Of a DNA stretch of 64,000 nt, positions 50,389 to 61,115 are shown in pieces; the first letter of the stretch is position 1, and the number at the start of each line of letters is the position of its first letter. Position numbers and translations under genes: made by a program. Origin of the DNA: an uncultured Holophagaceae bacterium (lineage in GTDB: Bacteria; Acidobacteriota; Holophagae; Holophagales; Holophagaceae); the NCBI GenBank assembly GCA_903863195.1, contig CAIPAY010000133.1, forward strand, positions 1 through 64,000. The letters are read 5' to 3'. The notes under the pieces are model-generated. The model was given only the letters and a program-made list of their open reading frames with translations. It had not been told where the DNA came from and did not search any database.

Positions 50389-51591
50389 CTAGTCCTTGCC
50401 GAAGACATTGGCCAGATTGAAGATCGGCATATACATGGCGACGACGATGAAGCCGATGATGCCGCCCAGCATGGCGATCATGACGGGTTCCATGAGGCTC
50501 GTGAGGTTGGCCACGGCGTTGTCCACCTCGTCCTCGTAGAAGTCCGCGACCTTGGCCAGCATGGCGTCCAGGGCGCCCGTGGCCTCGCCGACGCCCACCA
50601 TCTGCACAACCATGGGCGGGAAGACCTTGGTCTCCGCCAGGGGGCCGCTGATGTTGCGACCCTGCTCCACGGCGTCCTTGGACTTGAGGATGGCGTTCTG
50701 GACTACCATGTTGCCCGCCGTGCGGGCGGTGATGTCCATGCCCTCGAGGATGGGCACGCCGGAGCTGATCAAGGTGCCCAGGGTGCGGCAGAAGCGGGCC
50801 ACGGCCACCTTGCGGAGCACGTCGCCGAGGATGGGCAGCTTCAGGAAGACCGCGTCGATCTGCAGGTGGCCTTGCGGCGTCCGGTAGTATTGGCGCAACC
50901 CCACCACGACCAGCACGATGGAGATGATGATCAGCCAGCTGTAGTTGATGAGCCCGTTCGAGAGGGCCATGCAGACCAGGGTGGGGAAGGGCAGCTTGGC
51001 GCCCATGCCGTCATACATGGCCGAGAACACCGGGATCACCTTGACCATGATGACCACCACCACGGTGATGGCGATGGTGATGACCGCCACAGGGTAGGTC
51101 ATGGCCCCCTTCACCTTGGCCGTGAGCTTCACCGCCTTCTCGATGTAGGTGGACAGCCGCTGGAGGATGATGTCCAGGATGCCGCCGCTCTCGCCGGCGC
51201 CCACCATGTTCACGTAGAGGTCGTTGAAGGCCTTGGGGTGCTTGGCCAGGGCCGCCTGGAGGGTAGAGCCCTTCTCGACATCGTCCCGCACGGCCTCGAT
51301 GATCCGCTGGAAGCCCTTGTGGTCCTGCTGGGCGCCCAGGATCTCCAGGCACTGGACCAGGGGCAAACCGGCGTCGATCATGACGCTGAACTGCCGGGTG
51401 AAGATGGCCAGGGCCTTGGCAGGCACCTTGCCGAAGGACTTCTTCGCGTCCGAGGCCATGACCCGGATGGTGTTGACTTCAATGCCGTTGCGCTTGAGGG
51501 TGATGGCGGCGGCATCCCGGGAGTCCGAGACCAGGACGCCTTCCTGGACCTCCCCCATCCGGTTCTTGCCTTTCCATGCATAAGCGGGCAT
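50389..51591 (-). CDS. pilC: Type IV pilus inner-membrane platform protein
   Basis: 400 residues. Two T2SSF domains; FTRQFSVMIDAGLPLVQCLEILG and FCRTLGTLISSGVPILEGMDITARTAGN are the paired family signatures, with three membrane helices. PilC couples the PilB and PilT motors to the growing pilus. GAGG precedes the ATG by five bases. It follows pilT by 82 bp. Confidence 0.96.
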   Translation of the reverse strand: MPAYAWKGKNRMGEVQEGVLVSDSRDAAAITLKRNGIEVNTIRVMASDAKKSFGKVPAKALAIFTRQFSVMIDAGLPLVQCLEILGAQQDHKGFQRIIEAVRDDVEKGSTLQAALAKHPKAFNDLYVNMVGAGESGGILDIILQRLSTYIEKAVKLTAKVKGAMTYPVAVITIAITVVVVIMVKVIPVFSAMYDGMGAKLPFPTLVCMALSNGLINYSWLIIISIVLVVVGLRQYYRTPQGHLQIDAVFLKLPILGDVLRKVAVARFCRTLGTLISSGVPILEGMDITARTAGNMVVQNAILKSKDAVEQGRNISGPLAETKVFPPMVVQMVGVGEATGALDAMLAKVADFYEDEVDNAVANLTSLMEPVMIAMLGGIIGFIVVAMYMPIFNLANVFGKD

Positions 51592-51673
51592 GAGGACCTC
51601 GGCAGACGTCTAAGTGCGGTGCTGGCTTCAGGGTAGGGAAAAAAGCGGCTAGAGGAAAGTGCTTAGATCTGGA

Positions 51674-52855
51674 CTAGGTGTATTTGATGTTGGGGTTCCG
51701 CCCCCCCAGAGAGGGGCTGGTGGTCTGGGCCGAGGAGGCGGTGCGGCCTCCGGCAGAACCAACCCCGACCCCGCGGTTGATGAGCTCTCGCAGCTCGTCA
51801 GGGTTCGAGGAGTATTCAAAGGCCTGCTCCTGGCTGATCTCCCGCCGCATGATGAGGTCCGAGAGGCTCTGGTTGAAGGTCTGCATGCCGTACTTCGTCT
51901 GGCCGGCCTGCATCACTCCGTAGATCTGGTGGATCTTGTCCTCGCGGATGAGGTTCCGGATGGCCGGGTTGGGCAGCATGATCTCCAGCGCCAGGGCTCG
52001 GCCCTTGCCGCTGGCCTTGGGGATGAGGCTCTGGCAGATGATGCCCTCCAGCACCAAGGAGAGCTGGGCGCGGATCTGGGGCTGCTGGTGGCTGGGGAAC
52101 ACGTCGATGATGCGGTTGATGGTCTGAACCGTGCTGCTTGTGTGCAGGGTGCCGAAGGTGAGGTGGCCGGTCTCGGCGATGGTCAGCGCGGACTCGATGG
52201 TCTCCAGGTCGCGCATCTCACCCACCAGCACCACATCCGGATCCTGGCGCAGGGCTGAGCGCAGCGCCTTCTTGAAGCTGTGGGTGTCGGCGTGGATCTC
52301 GCGCTGGTTGACGAGGGCCCGCTTGTGGTGATGCACGTATTCGACCGGGTCCTCGATGGTGAGGATGTGCACGGGCTCGTCGGTGTTGATCTTGTCGACC
52401 ATGGCGGCCAGGGTAGTGGACTTGCCGGAACCGGTGACGCCCGTCACCAGCACCAGGCCTCGGGGCTTGTCGCAGAGTGCCTGCACCGAGGGAGGGAGGC
52501 CCAGCTGGTCGAAGGTGCGGATCTGCTCGGGAATCGTGCGGAAGGCGCCCGCGGTGGCGCCGCGCTGGTTGTAGACATTGGCGCGGAAGCGGGCGACGCC
52601 CTGGAGACCGAAGGAGAAGTCCACCTCGAGGTCCTCCTCCAGGCGGTGCTTCTGCTGGTCCGTCATGACGCCATAGCAGAGCCAGCGGGTCTGGGCCGCA
52701 TCCAGGGGCGGCAGCTTGAGCGGCACCATCCGGCCGTCGATGCGGATCTGCGGCGCGGAGTCTGTGGTGATGTGCAGGTCCGTCCCGCCGTATTCCACCA
52801 TGGTCTTGAGCAGCTGCTGAAGGGAAGCAACGTAGTTGGCGCCGATTTCACTCAT
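51674..52855 (-). CDS. pilT: Pilus retraction ATPase
   Basis: 393 residues. Walker A GVTGSGKSTTLAAMVDKIN (about 137), Asp box, Walker B VVLVGEMRDLETIESALTIAETGHLTFGTLHT with the His box, and the PilT-specific AIRNLIREDKIHQIYGVMQAGQTKYGMQTFNQSL. It drives pilus retraction (twitching, DNA uptake). The last 30 residues are a Gly/Ser/Thr-rich tail beyond the usual end. It lies 12 bp after pilB. Confidence 0.97.
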   Translation of the reverse strand: MSEIGANYVASLQQLLKTMVEYGGTDLHITTDSAPQIRIDGRMVPLKLPPLDAAQTRWLCYGVMTDQQKHRLEEDLEVDFSFGLQGVARFRANVYNQRGATAGAFRTIPEQIRTFDQLGLPPSVQALCDKPRGLVLVTGVTGSGKSTTLAAMVDKINTDEPVHILTIEDPVEYVHHHKRALVNQREIHADTHSFKKALRSALRQDPDVVLVGEMRDLETIESALTIAETGHLTFGTLHTSSTVQTINRIIDVFPSHQQPQIRAQLSLVLEGIICQSLIPKASGKGRALALEIMLPNPAIRNLIREDKIHQIYGVMQAGQTKYGMQTFNQSLSDLIMRREISQEQAFEYSSNPDELRELINRGVGVGSAGGRTASSAQTTSPSLGGRNPNIKYT

Positions 52856-52867
52856 GGAGCACCTCGC

Positions 52868-54700
52868 CTAGAGAACGGTCTCACGGATGATTTCCTCGAT
52901 GGTCGTGACGCCGTCGAGGACCTTGCGGCAGCCAGAGCGGCGGAGGGTGATCATGCCCTCCTTCTGGCCCTGCTCTCGCAGCTCGATGGCCGAGGCGCCG
53001 GTGAGGATCATGTCCTTGAGGGTCTCGGACATCTCCAGCACTTCGTAGAGGCCGACCCGCCCCTTGTAGCCCCGCTTGTTGCAGATCTCGCAGCCCACGG
53101 GCTTGTAGAAGGTGATGCCGCGCTGCACCTCCTCGGGCGTGAAGCCCACCTTGTAGAGGGCCTCCTCCGGATGGACGTGGGTGTCCACCGTCTTGCACTG
53201 GGCACAGAGCCGCCGTACCAGGCGCTGGGCGCAGATGATGTTCACGGAAGTGGCCACCAGGAAGGGCTCCACCCCCATGTTCATCAGGCGGTTGATGGTG
53301 CTGGGGGCGTCGTTGGTGTGCAGCGTCGACAGCACCAAGTGGCCCGTGAGGGAAGCCTTGATGGCGATCTCAGCCGTCTCGAAGTCGCGGATCTCGCCCA
53401 CCAGGATGATGTTGGGATCCTGCCGCAGGAAGGAGCGCAGCGCCGCAGCGAAGTTCAGGCCGATCTGCTCCTTCATCTGCACCTGGTTGATGCCCGGGAA
53501 GTTGAACTCCACAGGGTCCTCGGCGGTCATGATGTTGGTGTCCGAGGTGTTGAGCTTCGCGACCGAGGAATAGAGGGTGTTGGTCTTGCCGGAACCCGTG
53601 GGCCCGGTCACCAGCACCATGCCGTAGGGCTTGGAGATCTGGCGGTCCCAGCGCACGAGGCTCTCTGGCTCGAAGCCCAGCTTGGTCAGGTCCAGCATGA
53701 GCTTGTCGCTGTCCAGCAGCCGCAGCACGATCTTCTCGCCGAAGAGGGTCGGCAGGATGCTCACGCGGTAGTCGATGACCTTCTGCTTGCCGCCCATGTT
53801 CACGCGCAGCTTGATGCGCCCGTCCTGCGGCAGCCGCCGCTCGGCGATGTTGAGCTTGGCCAGGATCTTCACGCGGGAGGTGAGGGGATCCTTCAGCTTC
53901 AGGTTGGGCCGCATGACCTCCTGGAGGATGCCGTCGATGCGGAACCGGATGCGGTAGGTCTTCTCGTAGGGCTCGATGTGGATGTCGGAGGCGCCGCGCT
54001 TGATGGCGTCGATGAGCACCATGTTCACGAGCTTCACGACGGGCGCGTCCTCGCTGCCCCGCTTCAGGCTGCCGACGTTGACGCTGTCTTCCTCCTCCTC
54101 CATGGCGTCGTATTCAGCATCGGCGTCGAGTTCCTGCTCGAGCTCCGAGAGGTCGAAGTGTTCCTCCTCTTCGTTGAAGGGCTCGGCCGGGATGGCACCC
54201 GCAGGACCGACGCCGGCGCCGCCGCCCTGAGTGGAGCGGGCCGTGCTGCCGTCGGCAAGGCGGATGGCGCTGTTGCCTCCATAGTATTTCTCCACGGCCC
54301 GGGCCAGGCCCATCTCGCTCGACACGACAGGATCCACGTTGTAGCCCGTGTGGAAGCGCACATCGTCCATGGCGAAGATGTCCGTGGGATCCGACATGGC
54401 CAAGGTGAGCACGTTGCCCGTGCGCTGGAGCGGCAGCACCTTGTGCCGCTGCGCCAGATCCTTCGGAATCAGCGCGATGACGCTGGCGTCGATGGGCGGC
54501 CACTGCTCCAGATCGGCGGCCGGCACGCCATATTGCATCCCCAGGAAGCTGACAATGTCCTGATCGGAGCAGAACCCCGCACGGACCACGATGCTGCCGA
54601 GCTTGCCCCCCTCTCGTCGTTGTATTTTCATAACCTCGTCAAGCTGGCCATCAGTGATGAGCTGAGCCTTGACGAGCATTTCCCCGAGCTTGCTGACCAC
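52868..54700 (-). CDS. pilB: Pilus extension ATPase
   Basis: 610 residues, GTG start with GGAGG six bases before it. N-terminal T2SSE-N domain (about 10-150), an acidic low-complexity linker (FNEEEEHFDLSELEQELDADAEYDAMEEEED, about 170-205), then the motor: Walker A GPTGSGKTNTLYSS (about 365), Walker B IILVGEIRDFETAEIAI, and CAQC...CEICNKRG zinc cysteines. It powers pilin polymerisation. It heads the pilB-T-C-pilin run. Confidence 0.97.
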   Translation of the reverse strand: MVSKLGEMLVKAQLITDGQLDEVMKIQRREGGKLGSIVVRAGFCSDQDIVSFLGMQYGVPAADLEQWPPIDASVIALIPKDLAQRHKVLPLQRTGNVLTLAMSDPTDIFAMDDVRFHTGYNVDPVVSSEMGLARAVEKYYGGNSAIRLADGSTARSTQGGGAGVGPAGAIPAEPFNEEEEHFDLSELEQELDADAEYDAMEEEEDSVNVGSLKRGSEDAPVVKLVNMVLIDAIKRGASDIHIEPYEKTYRIRFRIDGILQEVMRPNLKLKDPLTSRVKILAKLNIAERRLPQDGRIKLRVNMGGKQKVIDYRVSILPTLFGEKIVLRLLDSDKLMLDLTKLGFEPESLVRWDRQISKPYGMVLVTGPTGSGKTNTLYSSVAKLNTSDTNIMTAEDPVEFNFPGINQVQMKEQIGLNFAAALRSFLRQDPNIILVGEIRDFETAEIAIKASLTGHLVLSTLHTNDAPSTINRLMNMGVEPFLVATSVNIICAQRLVRRLCAQCKTVDTHVHPEEALYKVGFTPEEVQRGITFYKPVGCEICNKRGYKGRVGLYEVLEMSETLKDMILTGASAIELREQGQKEGMITLRRSGCRKVLDGVTTIEEIIRETVL

Positions 54701-54780
54701 CTGTTGCCTCCAAATTGGGGTGAGGGGATGGTATCACCCTGCAAAGCCATTCAAAGTCTTAACCATTGTATGCTTTTGCC

Positions 54781-56739
54781 ATGTCCGCTCCAGGCACCCC
54801 GCCACAGAGATTGCTACTGGCCCGGCAATTGATCCGGGAAAAAGGCCTCTCCCGCACGGACCTGGCCCTGCTGGAGGACATCTTCCGGGAGGGTGCCAGG
54901 GATCTGGAACCTTTGCTGGAGGCGCCTCCCGAACGGGCCGTGGCCCGGGAAGAGTCGCCGGCCCAGGCCAGCCTCCGCCGGAGCCTTGGTTACTTCCTCG
55001 CCTTCCTGCACCAGTTCTCGCCCCGGCGGCTGGGCGAGACCCGGGCCGCCATGGGCCTGGTGCTGCTCCACAGCCTGGGGCGGCTGGGGCAGCAGGCCGA
55101 GGCCGCCCACCGCGAGCTGCTGGCGGAGCAGGCGCAGCCCGAGTGGGTGATCTGCCTGCTGGACCTGCTGGCGGCCCTCCGGGCCATGTCCCTGGCGCCC
55201 TCCGAGGACGGCAGCGACCTCCCCCAGCACTGGTCATCCTTTCTCTCCGACCACCGGGAGACCTTCCCCATGATCCTTGCGGCCCTGCAGGCCAGCGAGG
55301 CGGGCGCCGGGGCCGTGGCGGGGCTGAATACCCAGCTGAAGGCCGTGAACCGGGCTGTCCGGGGCCAGGGACGCCTGCCGGAATCCGTCACCCGCCTCGC
55401 CGAGCTGCTGGAGGCCTGCATCCCCGCCGAGATCCATGCCCGGGTGGAGCCCCTGCTGCTGCTCGAGCACGTGGTGTCCAACCTGCGCCTGAGCCTGCAG
55501 CGGCCCCTTGACCGGGGCATCCACTGGCCCGCGGTGGAACAGGTCCGGGGCAGCCTGGGCTGGCTCTGGAACCACCTCGGGTGGACCCTGCCCCGCATGG
55601 AGGGCGAGCGGTTCCTGGAGAGCATGCCACCGGCGCTGCGGCACCTGCTCGAGCAGCTCCGCGAGCAGGACCGGGCCACCTTCTCCCTGGTGGCCCGGGC
55701 CCTGGCCAGCCATATCTCCCTGCTGGGCCTCCTCGATTCCCTGGAGCCCGCCGACCAGGCCGGACTCCAGGAGCGCTACGCAGCGGTGCCCGCCTTCCTG
55801 GTGCTGGAGTCGGAGCTGGGGCGCCTGGCTGAGCGCGCCTACGACCCCGCCCAGAGCGACCGGCTCGATCCCGCTCAGCCCCAGGCCCTGAGGCTGCGGG
55901 CCTTCCTGCGGCAAGCGGTGCTCAGCCTGCACCAGGACCAGAGCACACTGAGAAGCATGCTCCTGGAGGCCCTCGCCGGGGGGGATGCCGACCGCCTGGC
56001 CCAGACCCTGGACAACCTGCGCAGCCTGCTCATCAACCACCAGAAGCAGCTCATGGGCGAGCTGGTGGGCATCTTCTCGGCCGAGGTCCAGCAGCGGCTC
56101 TTCCCCGAGTCCCCCAGCCTCATGGAAGAAGGCGAGCGGCTCCGCCTTCGCCTCCAGCGCCTCTGGGAGCAGGTGCCCCCCCTCCACGGCCAGCTGCACC
56201 TGCACTTGGAGCTCCAGGACTGGCCCCGGCTGGCCCTGGGCCTGGCCCACACCTACCGGCACCTGCTGGCCTTCCGCCAGAGCCCCGAGTTTCCGCTCAT
56301 GCGGCGGCCTGACCGGGAGGAGGCCGAGCGGCTCATCCAGGCCATGGGCCGCCTGCTGGAGTCTCCGGAGGACGTGACCCAGGCCCTGCGGGACTGCATG
56401 GACCTGCTGGGCGAGCTGCTGCGCTTCCTGGAGCTCTTCCTGCTCCGGATCAATGCTCGGGTGCCGCTGATCCGGCAAGATCTGGAAGTCACCCAGGCCG
56501 CCCTGAAGCTCATCGCCGACCTGCACCCAGGGCCCACCGGCCCCGAGCGGACCCGCCTCTCCCACAAGCTCATCCAGACCGCCCGGCGGCTGGGGGTGCG
56601 GGACACGCAGTCGCTGGTCCTCCTGAAGCGCTGGGTCCGGGCCGAGCGCAGCCAGGGGGACGGCTCCCAGCCCTCCCTGGAGCAACTGGCGGCCCACCTC
56701 GGACAGCTGGCCCGGCGCCTTGAAGCGGCGCTAGGCTAA
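54781..56739 (+). CDS. Large helical protein of unknown function
   Basis: 652 residues from ATG 54781 (no good ribosome site; a TTG at 54766 is the alternative). The sequence is almost entirely amphipathic helix, rich in Leu, Glu, Arg and Gln, without membrane segments, signal peptide or motifs I recognise. Possible coiled-coil stretches lie at about 460-480 and 520-560. It is divergent from pilB and ends 57 bp before the diguanylate cyclase start. Codon use shows strong third-position GC, so it is a real gene. A link to pili or c-di-GMP is only positional. Confidence 0.72.
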   Translation: MSAPGTPPQRLLLARQLIREKGLSRTDLALLEDIFREGARDLEPLLEAPPERAVAREESPAQASLRRSLGYFLAFLHQFSPRRLGETRAAMGLVLLHSLGRLGQQAEAAHRELLAEQAQPEWVICLLDLLAALRAMSLAPSEDGSDLPQHWSSFLSDHRETFPMILAALQASEAGAGAVAGLNTQLKAVNRAVRGQGRLPESVTRLAELLEACIPAEIHARVEPLLLLEHVVSNLRLSLQRPLDRGIHWPAVEQVRGSLGWLWNHLGWTLPRMEGERFLESMPPALRHLLEQLREQDRATFSLVARALASHISLLGLLDSLEPADQAGLQERYAAVPAFLVLESELGRLAERAYDPAQSDRLDPAQPQALRLRAFLRQAVLSLHQDQSTLRSMLLEALAGGDADRLAQTLDNLRSLLINHQKQLMGELVGIFSAEVQQRLFPESPSLMEEGERLRLRLQRLWEQVPPLHGQLHLHLELQDWPRLALGLAHTYRHLLAFRQSPEFPLMRRPDREEAERLIQAMGRLLESPEDVTQALRDCMDLLGELLRFLELFLLRINARVPLIRQDLEVTQAALKLIADLHPGPTGPERTRLSHKLIQTARRLGVRDTQSLVLLKRWVRAERSQGDGSQPSLEQLAAHLGQLARRLEAALG

Positions 56740-56796
56740 GATGCACGCTCACCGCTGGGGCCGGTCCTGCCGATGAGCCAGCCAACAGGGAGCCCC

Positions 56797-57957
56797 ATGC
56801 CTCGCATCCACTGGCTGGACGTCCACCCCTCCAAGGCGGGGGCGGCGCTTCGTGCGGCCCTGGAGCAGTGGGACTTCGAGCTCCAGGATGGGCCAGGTTC
56901 CGGGACCCTGGTGGTCGTGGCCGAGCACCCGGACCTGCGCCTGATCCCCCCCGAAGGCACCGAGATCCTCTGGTGGGTCCAGCGGGGTGACCCCGAGCAG
57001 GTCAGCGCGGTGCTTAGCGCCCGACCGGGCTGGGTGCTGCTGCAGGACCGGCCCCTGGAGGCGGCCCGGGAGGCCCTGATCCACCTCCGCCAGCGGGACC
57101 TGGGCAGCGAGGGCTGGCTGCGCCAGATGATGCACCTGGCCACCCTGGACGAGCTGCTCCGGCTGGCCCTAAGCCGGGCCATCCGCCTCTCCCAGGCCCG
57201 GGGCGGCGCCATCTGGCTGCGGCGGGAGGACCTCTTCTACCAGAAGGCCGGCGACGGGGCCTTCCCGGAAGCCCCCCTGCCCCGGGCGGTGGCGGCGGAG
57301 CTCGTCCGGCGCGGCGAGGCCTTCCTCCTCGCCCCCTCGGAGCAGCTGGGCATCGTGCGCCTGCTGGAGCCGAAGGAGGGACCCGAGGTCTTCCTCCGCG
57401 ACTTCGAGGACATGGCTCCGCTGCTGCTGAACGCCTGGCGGCTGGAGGAGAGCCGCGCGCTCAGCTTCCGGGACGACCTCACGGTGGCCCAGAACCGCCG
57501 CTGCCTGGAGGCCGAGCTGCCCGAGGCCGTGCGGTCCTCGGCGGCCAAGGCCGAGGCGCTGGCGCTGCTCTTCATCGATGTGGACGATCTCAAGCGCGTG
57601 AACACGCGGCACGGGCATCCCGCGGGCAGCCTGCTGCTGGAGACCGTGGCCCGCACCGCCCAGCGCCTCTGCCGTGCCCATGATCGGCTCTACCGCTATG
57701 GGGGTGACGAGTTCTGCATCCTGATGCCCGGAACCAGCACCCAGGGCGCCCGGAAGCTCGGAGAGCGCCTGCTCCAGGTGCTGCGGGACCACCCCATGGA
57801 GCTCGGGGGCGAGCGCCTGACGGTCTCCCTGAGCGCCGGTGTCGCGGCCTACCCCGAGAACGCCAACGGGGCCAGCCCCCTCATCGAGCAGGCCGACCGG
57901 GCCCTCCTCCGCGCCAAGCAGCAAGGCAAGGGCCGGGTGGTGGTGGCAGAAACCTGA
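56797..57957 (+). CDS. Diguanylate cyclase (GGDEF) with N-terminal sensory region
   Basis: 386 residues from ATG 56797, preferred over ATG 56773 because GGGAG lies 4 bases upstream. The N-terminal 210 residues contain a receiver-like or degenerate region and a GAF-like part (DELLRLALSRAIRLSQARGGAIWLRRE). The GGDEF domain (about 225-380) has DDLTVAQNRRCLEAEL and an intact YRYGGDEFCIL active site. The RxxD inhibitory site is not obvious. It should make c-di-GMP, which often controls pili and surface glycans, both encoded nearby. Confidence 0.9.
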   Translation: MPRIHWLDVHPSKAGAALRAALEQWDFELQDGPGSGTLVVVAEHPDLRLIPPEGTEILWWVQRGDPEQVSAVLSARPGWVLLQDRPLEAAREALIHLRQRDLGSEGWLRQMMHLATLDELLRLALSRAIRLSQARGGAIWLRREDLFYQKAGDGAFPEAPLPRAVAAELVRRGEAFLLAPSEQLGIVRLLEPKEGPEVFLRDFEDMAPLLLNAWRLEESRALSFRDDLTVAQNRRCLEAELPEAVRSSAAKAEALALLFIDVDDLKRVNTRHGHPAGSLLLETVARTAQRLCRAHDRLYRYGGDEFCILMPGTSTQGARKLGERLLQVLRDHPMELGGERLTVSLSAGVAAYPENANGASPLIEQADRALLRAKQQGKGRVVVAET

Positions 57958-57969
57958 ACGATCAGGGGT

Positions 57970-59133
57970 TCAGCTTTTGCCCTTTTTCTTGGCGCCCTTT
58001 TCTGAGCCGAAGACCTTGGCGAGGAAGCCCTCGTCCTGGCCGTCCTCGGACTCGCCGTCGAAGCTGCGGCGGAGCCGCTCCACCAGTTCCCGCTGCTCAG
58101 CGGTGAGGGACTTCGGCACCGCCACCCGCAGGTGGAGATACAGGTCCCCGCGGCCGCTGCCCTGGAGGCGCGGCACGCCGGCGTTGACCAGCTTCACCAC
58201 ATGGTCGGCGGGCGTGCCCGGCGCCAGCTTGACCTTCTCGGTGCCGTAGGGCGTCTCGGCCTCTAGGGTGCCGCCGGTCACCAGCAGCGGCCACTGGATC
58301 TCCAGCCGCCGGTGGAGGTCGCTGCCGTCCCGCTCGTAGCGGGGATCCTGCTCCACATCGAAGACGATGTAGAGATCACCGGCCCGACCGCCGGAGCGGC
58401 CCGATTCGCCCTGATTCTGGAGCCGCAGCCGGGTGCCCCGGTCCACGCCGGCCGGCACCTTGAAGCTCACCTTGGACTTCTTGTGAACCCGGCCCTCGCC
58501 CTTGCACTCGCGACAGGGCTTGGGAATGATGCGGCCCCGGCCTTCGCAGCGCGGGCAGGGCGTGAGCATCTGGAAGAAGCCCTGGCGCATGGCCACCTGC
58601 CCCGCCCCCCGGCACTGGGGGCAGGTCTCGGGGCGGGTGCCCGCCTCGCAGCCGGAGCCGTGGCAGGTCTCGCAGCCTTCGAGGCGGGGGATGGAGAGCT
58701 CCACCGCTTCCTTGCCGAACACGGCGTCCTTGAAGCTGAGCTTCAGGTTGTACTGCAGGTCCGAGCCCCGCTCCTCGCCGTTGGCGCGGCGCCGCCCACC
58801 CCCGAAGAGGTCGCCGAAGAGACCGCCCCCGAAGAAGCTGCCCAGGATGTCCTCGAAGTCCGCGAACTGGTTCGGGTCGAACTGGAACTGCTGCCCGCCG
58901 CCGCCCGCGCCACCCAGGCCTGCGTGGCCGTATTGGTCGTAGAGCTTCCGCTTCTCGGCATCCGAGAGCACGCTGTAGGCCTCGGCAGCCTCCTTGAACT
59001 TCTCCTCGGCCTCCTTGTTGCCCGGGTTGCGGTCGGGATGCAGCTCCATGGCCAGCTTGCGGTAGGCCTTCTTGAGCTCATCCGATCCGGCATCCTTGGA
59101 AATGCCCAGCACTTCGTAGTAGTCGCGTTTCAT
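57970..59133 (-). CDS. dnaJ: Chaperone DnaJ
   Basis: 387 residues. J domain with the HPD motif (LHPDRNPG), a Gly/Phe-rich linker, four zinc-finger repeats [24 protein letters not shown] and CRECKGEG, and the C-terminal substrate-binding domains. It delivers clients to DnaK and stimulates its ATPase. It is the last gene of hrcA-grpE-dnaK-dnaJ, 39 bp after dnaK. The C-terminal tail is Lys/Gly-rich. Confidence 0.97.
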   Translation of the reverse strand: MKRDYYEVLGISKDAGSDELKKAYRKLAMELHPDRNPGNKEAEEKFKEAAEAYSVLSDAEKRKLYDQYGHAGLGGAGGGGQQFQFDPNQFADFEDILGSFFGGGLFGDLFGGGRRRANGEERGSDLQYNLKLSFKDAVFGKEAVELSIPRLEGCETCHGSGCEAGTRPETCPQCRGAGQVAMRQGFFQMLTPCPRCEGRGRIIPKPCRECKGEGRVHKKSKVSFKVPAGVDRGTRLRLQNQGESGRSGGRAGDLYIVFDVEQDPRYERDGSDLHRRLEIQWPLLVTGGTLEAETPYGTEKVKLAPGTPADHVVKLVNAGVPRLQGSGRGDLYLHLRVAVPKSLTAEQRELVERLRRSFDGESEDGQDEGFLAKVFGSEKGAKKKGKS

Positions 59134-59172
59134 GCACCCATCCTGGCTTCCAGGATAGCCGATGGGAACGCC

Positions 59173-61038
59173 CTAGTTGGGGCTGGCCGTTGCCTCGTCT
59201 TCCCCATCCAGGGAGGCCATCATGGCCTCGCTGGCCGCCAGCACCGCATCGGTAAGCAGGTTCTGGGTCTCCAGCAGCAGGGTTTCGCAGCCCCGGAGGG
59301 CCTCGGTGTCCTGGGCGGCCACGGCCTGGCGGGCCCGGGAGAGGACATCGCGGACCAGGCTCTGCTGGTCCTCGGAGAGGAACTTGCCGCACTCGATGAA
59401 GCTCTTGTCGCAGGAGAAGACCAGCCCCTCAGCCGAGGCGATGTACTTGAGGGAGTCCCGCTTCTTTACATCGGTTTCCGCATTGGCCAGGGCCTCGCGG
59501 ATCATGCGCTGGATCTCCAGCTCGGACAGCCCAGAGCTTGGCCGGATGCTCATGCTCTGCTCCAGCCCGGTCATCAGGTCCCGGGCCGAGACCTTGACGA
59601 TGCCGTTGGAGTCGATGTCGAAGGCCACCTCGATCTGGGGCACGCCCTTGGGCAGGGGGGGCAGGTTGATGAGGTCGAAGCGACCCAGGCTCTTGTTGTG
59701 CTCCGCCAGCTCGCGCTCGCCCTGCAGCACATGGATCTCCACCCGGCTCTGGTTGTCCGTGACCGTCGTGAAGGTGCGGGCGTCCCGGGTGGGGATGGTG
59801 GCGTTCCGCTGGATGATCTTGACGAAGCCGCCGCCCTGGGTCTCGATGCCGAGGGAGAGCGGAGTCACATCCAGCAGCACCAGGTCCTTGATGTCGCCCT
59901 TCAGTACCGCGCCCTGGATGGAGGCACCGATGGCCACCACCTCGTCGGGGTTGATGCCGCGGTTGGGCTCCTTGCCGAAGAAGTCGCGCACCAGCCGCTG
60001 TACCAGAGGCATGCGGGTCTGGCCGCCGACCAGGATCACTTCGTCCAGCTCGCGGGCCGTCTTGCCGCCCTGCTGGAGGGCGTCCTTGATGGGCACCAGG
60101 GTCTGCTCGACCAGGTCCTTGACCATGGCCTCCAGCTGCTCCCGGGTCAGTGCCGCCTCCAGGTGCTGGGGGCCCGTCGCCCCCTGGGCGATGAAGGGCA
60201 GCCGGATCTCCACCCGGTCCAGGGTGGAGAGCTCGCACTTGGCCTTCTCGCTGGCCTCCTTGAGCCGCTGCAGGGCCATGCGGTCCGCGCCCAGGTCGAT
60301 GCCGGTCTTGTCGCGGAACTGCTGGACCAGCCAGCCCTGGATGATCTGGTCGATGTCTTCGCCGCCCAGGAAGGTGTCACCGCTGGTGGCCAGCACTTCG
60401 AAGACGCCGTCGTTCATCTCCATGAGCGTGAAGTCGATGGTGCCGCCGCCGAAGTCGTAGATGCCCAGGATCTGCTTCACGCCCTTCTTGTTGAATCCGT
60501 AGGCCAAGGCCGCGGCCGTGGGCTCGTTGATGATGCGCTGGACGTTCAGTCCCGCGATCTTGCCTGCATCCTTGGTGGCCTGGCGCTGGGCATCATCGAA
60601 GTAGGCCGGGACGGTGATGACCGCGTCGGTGACCTCCTCATGCAGGAAGGCCTCTGCCGCCTGCTTGAGGGAACGCAGGACGATGGCCGAGACTTCGGGC
60701 GGCGCGTAGTCCCGCTCGCCGACCCGGAGCCACGCATCCCCATTGGGCGCCCCCACCACCGGGAAGGGCAGGCGCAGCAGAGCCTCCTGGACTCGCGGAG
60801 ACTGGAACCGCTGGCCGATGAGGCGCTTCACCGCGAACAGGGTTCGCTGGGGATTGGTCACGGCCTGCCGCTTGGCGATGTGCCCCACCAGCACGTCGCC
60901 CTTGTCGGTGAAGGCCACCACCGAGGGGGTGGTCCGGCTGCCTTCGCGGTTGGGGATGACCCGGGAATCGCCGCCTTCCATGACGCAGACGCAACTGTTG
61001 GTCGTGCCCAGATCGATGCCGATCAGTTTGCCTGCCAT
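59173..61038 (-). CDS. dnaK: Chaperone DnaK
   Basis: 621 residues. ATPase domain [45 protein letters not shown]; substrate domain [31 protein letters not shown]; helical lid to about 600. Hsp70 of the main stress operon. Its C terminus does not have the EEVD-like or long Gly-rich tail but ends in EDEATASPN. The gene lies 77 bp after grpE. Confidence 0.97.
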   Translation of the reverse strand: MAGKLIGIDLGTTNSCVCVMEGGDSRVIPNREGSRTTPSVVAFTDKGDVLVGHIAKRQAVTNPQRTLFAVKRLIGQRFQSPRVQEALLRLPFPVVGAPNGDAWLRVGERDYAPPEVSAIVLRSLKQAAEAFLHEEVTDAVITVPAYFDDAQRQATKDAGKIAGLNVQRIINEPTAAALAYGFNKKGVKQILGIYDFGGGTIDFTLMEMNDGVFEVLATSGDTFLGGEDIDQIIQGWLVQQFRDKTGIDLGADRMALQRLKEASEKAKCELSTLDRVEIRLPFIAQGATGPQHLEAALTREQLEAMVKDLVEQTLVPIKDALQQGGKTARELDEVILVGGQTRMPLVQRLVRDFFGKEPNRGINPDEVVAIGASIQGAVLKGDIKDLVLLDVTPLSLGIETQGGGFVKIIQRNATIPTRDARTFTTVTDNQSRVEIHVLQGERELAEHNKSLGRFDLINLPPLPKGVPQIEVAFDIDSNGIVKVSARDLMTGLEQSMSIRPSSGLSELEIQRMIREALANAETDVKKRDSLKYIASAEGLVFSCDKSFIECGKFLSEDQQSLVRDVLSRARQAVAAQDTEALRGCETLLLETQNLLTDAVLAASEAMMASLDGEDEATASPN

Positions 61039-61115
61039 ACAGAGAACTCCGGTGGGATCGCGCCTACATGGTAGTTAGTTCTCGCCAACCCTTCCAGCAC
61101 AAGGATTGAGCAATC

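Noticed and set aside
52280-54832. 850-aa plus-strand ORF
   Set aside because: Antisense of pilT and pilB, which have full catalytic motifs on the other strand.
58312-61074. 920-aa plus-strand ORF
   Set aside because: Antisense shadow of dnaJ and dnaK; His/Gln/Gly/Val-rich composition typical of frame shadows in high-GC DNA.
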